From: Segatella copri
Lineage (GTDB): Bacteria; Bacteroidota; Bacteroidia; Bacteroidales; Bacteroidaceae
NCBI RefSeq assembly: GCF_002224675.1
Contig: NZ_NMPZ01000023.1
Coordinates: forward strand, 1-64,000
Direction of reading: 5' to 3'
DNA length: 64,000 bases
Under the pieces are notes generated by a model, which worked only from the letters and a program-made list of their open reading frames with translations, did no database searches and was not told the DNA's origin. A program made the translations under genes and the position numbers. Of the stretch, positions 26,462-32,986 are shown one piece after another (within the stretch, counting starts at the first letter, position 1; every line of letters begins with the position of its first letter).

Positions 26462-28765
26462 TTAGAACTTCAGCGAAGCTGTGAATTCAACCGTGAATGG
26501 ACGGAGATAACTACCCGTCATTATCTGGTTCTTGATTCCCTTGGCCTCATCCTTGGTAATCAGCTCGGCACCTGCGATACTACCCTTGGCACCAGTCTGG
26601 TTGAGGAAGTTGACTACGGTGCAGCCGAGAGCCAGACGCTTGGTTGCCTGCCAGTTCAAACCTCCGAAAGTCTCCCAGTGACCATTAAAGTAATATGCCT
26701 CATTAATGTTGGCATAGGTCTTGCTAAAGTAACGGAAGCTGGTCCAGAGCTTGATGTCCTTGGTAATCATGTAGCTTGGATCCAACTCGATGAGAATCTG
26801 AGGAATCTCGGCTACAATGTTGCCGGTGGCATTGATGTTGCCAGGGGTACCATCACTGAAGGTAACCGATGTCTCATATTTCTTGTAAGTTGGCTTCTGA
26901 TAAGTGAAGAGGAAGTGGAAATCGAATCCCTTGAAAGGATGAGCCACAGCATCGGTTGTCCAACCCCATGTCTGAATATCGTAAGCCATAGGAGCTGCCT
27001 TGATTTCACTGCCATGCTGCAAGTTCAGAGTTGAGTTGTTGTTGGTCTTTGAGATGTAAGAGAACAACGATGTCAAACTCAACCATGAGTTATTGTAGTA
27101 GATACCTGCACGACCGAGTGGCACAGAAATCTTATCCGTATTTGGCAATGTAGCTGGGGCAAAAGCCTCGAACTTAGGATGCTGAACGATGTAAGTGAAA
27201 TCGCCAGTGAAGCCGAAGTTATCGGTCAACTTATAAGTTGCTGCTACAGAGAAATCATAGTTCAACCAGTTGTAACTCAAGTCTGCCGGAGCAATCTTAG
27301 TAGTCTTATCTGGTGCCGTAGCACCGAGATAGTAATCGGCAAAACGGCCTACGAATTCACCCTTTGCATTCTTCACTGCTGCATTTTCACCCTTCAGCTT
27401 CTGCCACTCCAGACGAGCACCATAGTAGAGGTTCAACTTATTGGTGACATCCCAATCGTGAGTGAAGTAGAGAGCCAGCTTGTTTTCGCTTCCCTTATAA
27501 TACTCAGAGGCGTTCTTGTTGAAATCGTAGAAATAGCCATTGCGCTGGTTGGCATCCCAAACTCGCAAGGCATAACTGCCATCTGCAGGTATACTCTGGT
27601 CATACATGGTTGTATTTGAGCAATAATCGATATGGTAGAACCACTCATTCACGCCAAGACGGAAGGTGGAAGTACTGAATTTCTTGCTGAGCTCGGTGGT
27701 GAAAAGAGCCTCGTCAATCTTACCGGCATTGAGACAGGACATACGGGTCTGAACATACTGACCATTGTAAGCCTTAGTCTGTCCGTCGATGTCGCGATAC
27801 ATATAATTATATACGCCCTTGTTGGCATCGCTCTTCAAATCGATGATAGACATTGGTGATTGGAATACAAAAGCACCGCGAGAATGATCGTACTTCAAGG
27901 TAGCCTTCCAGTTCAAGCCATTGTCAAAACGGTAGTTGTTCATCAGGGTTACCTCGCTTGTCTTGTTCAGACAGGCATCATAGAGAGAAGTCTGCTTCAA
28001 CTCACCAGTACGCATATCACGATAGGTCATATCATTATCTACAGGAAGATAAGAGGTAGTTCCGAGCTTGAAATCTCCATACTCCTTCACACTTCCATCG
28101 CCTACATAGATGAATGGAGCACCCGAAGTAGCGTAGTTATATACGCTATGGCTATTGGCATATCTATACATGGCAGTAAACTCACCACGATTGCCGTTAT
28201 ACTTCTTGGTAAGGAGCGCCTTGTAAATCTGGGTACGGTCCTGATAAGGAGTTGACTTGATCTTGAAGGTTCCTGGGTCGAAATCCTGATACATGTTAAA
28301 ACTGTAGTACCAGTCGCTTCCCAAATCGCCATTCATATTCAAAGAGAATTCCTGCAATCCGAAGTGATTGCTCTTATAATTCAGAGTACCATTGAATCCT
28401 TTCTGACCCTTCTGAGTGAAAGAGTTCACGGCATAACCGATATTACCTGTAGTGATAGCTGTCTCTGCAATCTTGAGCAATCCCTGATGGCTCAAACTTG
28501 CATCGCCACGCCAGATGGTATTGACAGAATGAGGATTGGTTGCATAAGTTACAGGTAAGCCATTCTCCAATACGTTAACATCGGCAGAAGGCAAACCTAT
28601 CTGAATCTCACGAGGTCCATTCGCACTGGCTGCATTAAGCATTACATTACGGTTACCCTCTTCCTTAGCACTTGAATTATCATCCTGTGCAAAAGCTGCT
28701 GTAACATTTACCAATGAAAGTGCAAGCATCATAGCTGCGCTCTTTCCATTTAAAAAGTTGTGCAT
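26462..28765 (-). CDS. TonB-dependent outer-membrane receptor-like protein, lone
   Basis: A 767-residue outer-membrane protein. The start at 28765 (MHNFLNGKSAAMMLALSLVN) gives a signal peptide ending in AFAQ; upstream TTG/ATG codons are rejected because the -7 box at 28810-28817 lies just ahead. It has a short plug-like segment (about 35-130) and a long barrel with alternating aromatic strands, ending in VEFTASLKF. It lacks the carboxypeptidase-D-like domain of SusC proteins and has no SusD partner. A fructan operator lies at 28866-28906, which links it to fructan or fructose use by regulation. The substrate itself cannot be read. Confidence 0.82.
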   Translation of the reverse strand: MHNFLNGKSAAMMLALSLVNVTAAFAQDDNSSAKEEGNRNVMLNAASANGPREIQIGLPSADVNVLENGLPVTYATNPHSVNTIWRGDASLSHQGLLKIAETAITTGNIGYAVNSFTQKGQKGFNGTLNYKSNHFGLQEFSLNMNGDLGSDWYYSFNMYQDFDPGTFKIKSTPYQDRTQIYKALLTKKYNGNRGEFTAMYRYANSHSVYNYATSGAPFIYVGDGSVKEYGDFKLGTTSYLPVDNDMTYRDMRTGELKQTSLYDACLNKTSEVTLMNNYRFDNGLNWKATLKYDHSRGAFVFQSPMSIIDLKSDANKGVYNYMYRDIDGQTKAYNGQYVQTRMSCLNAGKIDEALFTTELSKKFSTSTFRLGVNEWFYHIDYCSNTTMYDQSIPADGSYALRVWDANQRNGYFYDFNKNASEYYKGSENKLALYFTHDWDVTNKLNLYYGARLEWQKLKGENAAVKNAKGEFVGRFADYYLGATAPDKTTKIAPADLSYNWLNYDFSVAATYKLTDNFGFTGDFTYIVQHPKFEAFAPATLPNTDKISVPLGRAGIYYNNSWLSLTSLFSYISKTNNNSTLNLQHGSEIKAAPMAYDIQTWGWTTDAVAHPFKGFDFHFLFTYQKPTYKKYETSVTFSDGTPGNINATGNIVAEIPQILIELDPSYMITKDIKLWTSFRYFSKTYANINEAYYFNGHWETFGGLNWQATKRLALGCTVVNFLNQTGAKGSIAGAELITKDEAKGIKNQIMTGSYLRPFTVEFTASLKF

Positions 28766-28809
28766 ACTTAAAATTTCTAATTTGTTAATCCTATTTTTTA
28801 TTTCTGCTA

Positions 28810-28817
28810 CAAAATTA
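28810..28817 (-). promoter_or_regulatory. Promoter -7 box for the lone receptor
   Basis: TAATTTTG on the minus strand followed by TAGCAG, 45 bases before the chosen start. Confidence 0.6.
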
Positions 28818-28865
28818 TATAATAGTATCATCAAAGGCTTTAAAATTCATATCATTGAATTAAAA

Positions 28866-28906
28866 AAAACGTTCATTGTAACATAATTGCTAGCTGATGA
28901 ACGATT
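28866..28906 (-). promoter_or_regulatory. Putative fructan operator, site 4 (lone receptor)
   Basis: ACGTTCATTGTAACATAA followed by GCTAGCTGATGAACGATT. The right half is the exact inverse of the ATCGTTCATCAGCTA core at site 1, and the left half matches the AACAT-containing halves at sites 2 and 3. It is about 50-90 bases upstream of the receptor -7 box and about 48 bases upstream of the dinB -7 box. Confidence 0.65.
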
Positions 28907-28953
28907 ATTATCAAGAACAAGAAGAAAGATTTGCATAAAAAAGAAATAATTCG

Positions 28954-28961
28954 TAATTTTG
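28954..28961 (+). promoter_or_regulatory. Promoter -7 box for dinB
   Basis: TAATTTTG followed by CAGATAC, 50 bases before the dinB ATG. Confidence 0.6.
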
Positions 28962-29010
28962 CAGATACATAAAACAAACTTTTAATAATAAGAGCATAAT
29001 ATATCAGACA

Positions 29011-30132
29011 ATGGAAGAGCGAAAGATCATACATATCGACATGGATGCCTTCTTTGCAGCTGTAGAGCAGAGAGACAATCCGGAACTTCGGGGCAAACCG
29101 GTAGCGGTGGGCTTCGACGGACCTCGTGGTGTGGTTTCTACAGCCAGCTATGAAGCTCGAAAATGGGGCGTTCACTCGGCGCAATCCATTGCTCAAGCCA
29201 AGCAGCGCTGTCCAGATCTCATCATCGTGCCGTGCCGGCATTCTTATTATGCAGAAATATCTCATCAGATACATCAGATATTCCAGGAATACACCGATTT
29301 CATTGAACCCATCTCCATTGATGAAGCCTTTCTGGATGTCACTCACAACAAGAAAGGGATAGAACTGGCGGTGGATATCGCCAAGGAAATCAAGGTCCGT
29401 ATCAAGGAGGCAACAGGTCTCACAGCCTCGGCAGGTATCAGCTACTGCAAGTTTCTCGCCAAGGTGGCATCCGATTACCGGAAGCCAGACGGCATCTGCA
29501 CCATCCATCCCGATAAGGCTCTCGATTTCATCGCCCAGCTCCCTGTAGAGGATTTCTGGGGCGTAGGCAAGAAGACCCTACAGAAGATGCACTTCATGGG
29601 CATCTACAATGGTGCCGACCTACGGAAAGTATCCGAAGAACATCTTGTAGAAGTATTCGGGAAAGCCGGACATATCTTCTACCATTTTGCAAGAGGTATA
29701 GACGAACGGCCCGTCATCACCTATCGGGAACGCAAATCTGTGGGATGCGAACAGACTTTCCTGGAGGATATCTATGCCAAGTCGGCAGTGATTATCGAAC
29801 TCTACCATACGGTTCTTGAACTGCTGGAGAGAATCGCCAAAAGCGGTTTTGAAGGAAGGACCTTAACCCTAAAGGTGAAGTTCTCGGATTTCACCCAGAT
29901 TACTCGCAGCATCTCTCAGGAGAAGATTCTGACGAAAAAGGACGATATCCTTCCCCTTGCCAAGCGACTGCTTCAACTGGTAAATTACTCTTCGAGTCGT
30001 CCCATCCGTCTGTTGGGCCTATCCGTAAGCAATGCCACCTCAGAAGAAGCCCGGAAGGAAGACAAGGAGAACAGTACCCTGAAACCTGAATACCGGGAGT
30101 TGGAACTCGAGTTTGAGGAATGGAAAGAATGA
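29011..30132 (+). CDS. dinB: DNA polymerase IV (Y-family)
   Basis: Pol IV copies past damaged bases with low fidelity. The 373-residue protein shows the Y-family palm: DMDAFFAAVEQRDNPELRG at the N-terminus carries the first catalytic Asp, and SIDEAFLDVT near 105 carries the second Asp/Glu pair. Next come the helix-hairpin-helix region (WGVGKKTLQKM) and the little-finger domain. No obvious beta-clamp QL-type motif stands out at the very end (ELEFEEWKE). No SOS operator could be recognised. It is divergent from the receptor gene and ends at the hairpin 30196-30233. Confidence 0.95.
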   Translation: MEERKIIHIDMDAFFAAVEQRDNPELRGKPVAVGFDGPRGVVSTASYEARKWGVHSAQSIAQAKQRCPDLIIVPCRHSYYAEISHQIHQIFQEYTDFIEPISIDEAFLDVTHNKKGIELAVDIAKEIKVRIKEATGLTASAGISYCKFLAKVASDYRKPDGICTIHPDKALDFIAQLPVEDFWGVGKKTLQKMHFMGIYNGADLRKVSEEHLVEVFGKAGHIFYHFARGIDERPVITYRERKSVGCEQTFLEDIYAKSAVIIELYHTVLELLERIAKSGFEGRTLTLKVKFSDFTQITRSISQEKILTKKDDILPLAKRLLQLVNYSSSRPIRLLGLSVSNATSEEARKEDKENSTLKPEYRELELEFEEWKE

Positions 30133-30195
30133 GAAAGGTGATGAGAAGGAGATGAAATGAAAGAAGAAAAGGAGATAAGCCCCGAATAGAAAGTG

Positions 30196-30233
30196 AAAAG
30201 CAGCTGACAGGCATATTCCTGCAGCTGCTTTTT
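30196..30233. terminator. Bidirectional terminator after dinB
   Basis: AAAAGCAGCTG pairs with CAGCTGCTTTT; T-runs on both strands allow it to end dinB and also any leftward transcript from 30523. Confidence 0.8.
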
Positions 30234-30515
30234 CATTTTTACTGTTTTTTCCCAAAACTAACTATTCATTTTCCCAAAACTAACATAAACCTATCTTAAA
30301 CAACTAACTAACATTTTCCCAAAACAATCTTTTACCTAAAAGAAACTAATTACCTCTGAAAAACAATCCTATAAACCTAAATAACTAAAACCTATATACT
30401 TACTAAACCTATGAACTTACTAAATCTTAAACTTTATAAACCATTAAAACCTAAACTTAAAAACTTGCAAATATTACTACCTCAAATACTTGAAACAATT
30501 TATTAACTTCAAATT
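30196..30515 (-). ncRNA. Candidate leftward non-coding RNA, almost free of C
   Basis: No protein gene lies between dinB (ends 30132) and GH92 (ends 30659). A leftward -7 box at 30523-30530 and the hairpin 30196-30233 would bound a transcript of about 320 bases. Between 30240 and 30515 the minus strand has only about half a dozen C, against roughly fifty G. It carries TTTTGGGAAAA three times (spacing 22 and 45 bp) and about five AGGTTT units. Fructan half-sites lie upstream at 30560-30640. It may instead be a relic promoter followed by low-complexity DNA. Confidence 0.35.
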
Positions 30516-30522
30516 TCTGGTG

Positions 30523-30530
30523 CAAAAGTA
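30523..30530 (-). promoter_or_regulatory. Leftward -7 box without a gene
   Basis: TACTTTTG followed by CACC on the minus strand, the same context as boxes at real genes in this window. The only thing downstream is the C-poor stretch. Confidence 0.45.
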
Positions 30531-30559
30531 TAAAGATTTAGCGAAAGTCATGGATAATT

Positions 30560-30640
30560 ATCGTTCAAAAACTAGAAAAAAATGGTACTTTGCACTCTTT
30601 TCATCGAAAATGAACGATTTTTGCACCTTTCCCGAACGAT
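30560..30640 (-). promoter_or_regulatory. Fructan-type half-sites, site 5
   Basis: ATCGTTCA at 30560, TGAACGAT at 30611 and CGAACGAT at 30633. The spacing is wider than at the other operators (51 and 22 bp). They lie 30-110 bases upstream of the leftward -7 box at 30523, as operators would. Confidence 0.4.
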
Positions 30641-30658
30641 TTTTTGAATCGCTATCGG

Positions 30659-32932
30659 TTATTTCCTTGAAAAAGAGTAAGGAGCATCATCTTTATGAAT
30701 ACCTCGCTGCAAGTTTGGTTGCTCAGAAAGTCGATAGGTAATCTGTGTTCCCTGCATCAAAGAACGCATATCAAGATAGTTATGCTGGTAAGATTTGCCA
30801 TTCAGCAACATTTCATCCACATAGCATCCCTTGCCTTCCGACTGGATATCTACTTCCTTGCCGTTCTCCAAATGAAGTTTCATCGACTTGAAATAAGGAG
30901 TTCCCAACACATACTGACCACTTCCAGGACAAACAGGATAGAATCCCATCGCCGAGAAAACATACCAGGCTGAAGTCTGACCATTATCTTCATCACCACA
31001 ATAACCATCTGGAGCTGGCGTATAGAGCTTGTCCATCACCTGGCGAATCCAGTACTGAGTCTTCCAAGGCTGACCGCTATAGCCATAGAGATAGATAGCG
31101 TGCTGAACAGGCTGGTTGCCATGTGCATAATTTCCCATATTCATCACCTGCATCTCACGGATTTCATGAATCGTATATCCATAGTAACTGTTGTCGAAAA
31201 CAGGAGGCAGGATAAAGACAGAATCGAGCATCTGATTGAAAGCATCCTTACCACCCATCAGCTGGATCAATCCCTGAGGATCATGGAATACCGACCAGGT
31301 ATAATGCCATGCATTACCCTCTGTAAAGGCATCACCCCACTTCAGAGGATTGAAAGGAGACATAAACTTGCCATTCTTCAATCTGCCACGCATCAGGTTT
31401 GTTTCCTTATCAAACACCTTCTGATAATTCATCGCACGCTTGGCAAAAGGCTTCAGCTCCTTAGCGGACTTTCCCAAAGCCTTACCCAACTGATAGATGC
31501 ACCAGTCATCGTAAGCATATTCCAAGGTACGGGCTACACTCTCATTGATCTTCACATCGTATGGCACATAACCCAACTTATTGTAATACTCATATCCCAA
31601 ACGTCCGGTAGAGTTTACCTGAGGATGAACAGCCTGGGTACCATGAACCACAGCCTGCCAAAGCGTCTCCATATCATAGCCGCGCAAACCGGAAAGATAA
31701 GCATCGGCTACCACAGAGGCTGAATTATTACCTACCATACAACCACGATGACCCGGACTCGCCCACTCTGGCAGGAAACCACTCTCCTTATAAGTATTGG
31801 CAAGACCTTCCTGAATCTTCACGTTTTCAGATGGATACATCAGGTTGAGAAGAGGGAAGAGACAGCGGAAAGTATCCCAGAAACCAGTATCCGTGAACAT
31901 ATAGCCCTTCTGAACCGTACCATTGTAAGGACTGTAATGCACGATTTCGCCAGCAGCATCCTTCTCGTAGAATGCACGAGGGAAAAGTAACGAGCGATAG
32001 AGACAGCTATAGAAAGTACGGAGATGATCGATACTCTCATCCTCTACCTCTATCTTTCCCAGAACTTCGTTCCAGCGCTGACGGCCCTGCTGTTTGAGCT
32101 GATCCATATCCGCCTGTCCCAGTTCCTTGAGATTCTGCATGGCCTGGGCGCTGCTGATAAACGAAGAAGCTACACGTGCCTGAATCTTTTCGCCACGCTG
32201 ACTGGTTTTGAAAGTGATGATAGCACCCACGTGGTTTCCCTTCTGTTCGTTAGCTGAAATCAGTTGACCATCCTTCACACTGACAAATGCATCAAAGTCG
32301 TGATCGAACTCGATGACAAAGTAATTGCGGAAATTATCAGGTACTCCCCCACTGTTGCGGGTAGAGAAACCGATTACTTTCCGTTCAGCAGGAATCACCT
32401 GGATGCAACTTCCCTTGTCGAAGGCATCAATCACCACATTTGCCTGATCAGTCTTCGGGAAGGTGAAAGCCATCAAGGCAGCGCGCTCCGTAGGGCACAA
32501 CTCTGCCGTTACATCATAGTCTGCCAGATAGACACTATAATAATAAGGTGTAGCCTTCTCTGCCTTGTGAGAGAACCAGCTGGCTCGCTTCGCCTCATCA
32601 AAGACCGGTTTACCCACGGTAGGCAAGAGAGAGAACTGCCCGTAATCATTGATCCAAGGACTTGGCTGATGAGTCTGCTTCAATCCTCTGATTTTCTTAG
32701 CTGAATAAGTGTATTGCCATCCATCACCCATCTTTCCGGTCTGAGGAACCCAGAAGTTCATACCCCAAGGCATTGCTATGGCTGGATAAGTATTTCCTGT
32801 AGAAAGCTCGGGGTTGGAATCTGAACCCACAAGTGGATTGACGAAATCTACGGCATTCTTTACGCTCACCTTGACAGCATGTGCCAGCAAGGTGAGACAT
32901 ACAAATAGTAATAAAAGTGATTTTCTTTTCAT
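30659..32932 (-). CDS. GH92 family alpha-mannosidase, exported
   Basis: GH92 enzymes are calcium-dependent exo-acting alpha-mannosidases, mostly alpha-1,2, used on mannans and host N-glycans. The 757-residue protein has a signal peptide (1-19), the N-terminal sandwich (VDFVNPLVGSDSNPELSTGN) and an (alpha/alpha)6 catalytic domain with EWASPGHRG and the GDEDNGQTSAWYVFSAMG loop near residue 650. No lipobox is present, so it should be periplasmic. It starts 54 bp after the hybrid regulator stop and has no good -7 box of its own, so the two are probably co-transcribed. A link between mannosidase and a fructose-type sensor is unexpected. Confidence 0.93.
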   Translation of the reverse strand: MKRKSLLLLFVCLTLLAHAVKVSVKNAVDFVNPLVGSDSNPELSTGNTYPAIAMPWGMNFWVPQTGKMGDGWQYTYSAKKIRGLKQTHQPSPWINDYGQFSLLPTVGKPVFDEAKRASWFSHKAEKATPYYYSVYLADYDVTAELCPTERAALMAFTFPKTDQANVVIDAFDKGSCIQVIPAERKVIGFSTRNSGGVPDNFRNYFVIEFDHDFDAFVSVKDGQLISANEQKGNHVGAIITFKTSQRGEKIQARVASSFISSAQAMQNLKELGQADMDQLKQQGRQRWNEVLGKIEVEDESIDHLRTFYSCLYRSLLFPRAFYEKDAAGEIVHYSPYNGTVQKGYMFTDTGFWDTFRCLFPLLNLMYPSENVKIQEGLANTYKESGFLPEWASPGHRGCMVGNNSASVVADAYLSGLRGYDMETLWQAVVHGTQAVHPQVNSTGRLGYEYYNKLGYVPYDVKINESVARTLEYAYDDWCIYQLGKALGKSAKELKPFAKRAMNYQKVFDKETNLMRGRLKNGKFMSPFNPLKWGDAFTEGNAWHYTWSVFHDPQGLIQLMGGKDAFNQMLDSVFILPPVFDNSYYGYTIHEIREMQVMNMGNYAHGNQPVQHAIYLYGYSGQPWKTQYWIRQVMDKLYTPAPDGYCGDEDNGQTSAWYVFSAMGFYPVCPGSGQYVLGTPYFKSMKLHLENGKEVDIQSEGKGCYVDEMLLNGKSYQHNYLDMRSLMQGTQITYRLSEQPNLQRGIHKDDAPYSFSRK

Positions 32933-32986
32933 TTTCTTCAGAAAATTAGTTATTATTAGAAACTACGTTAATTATATGATGTCATA

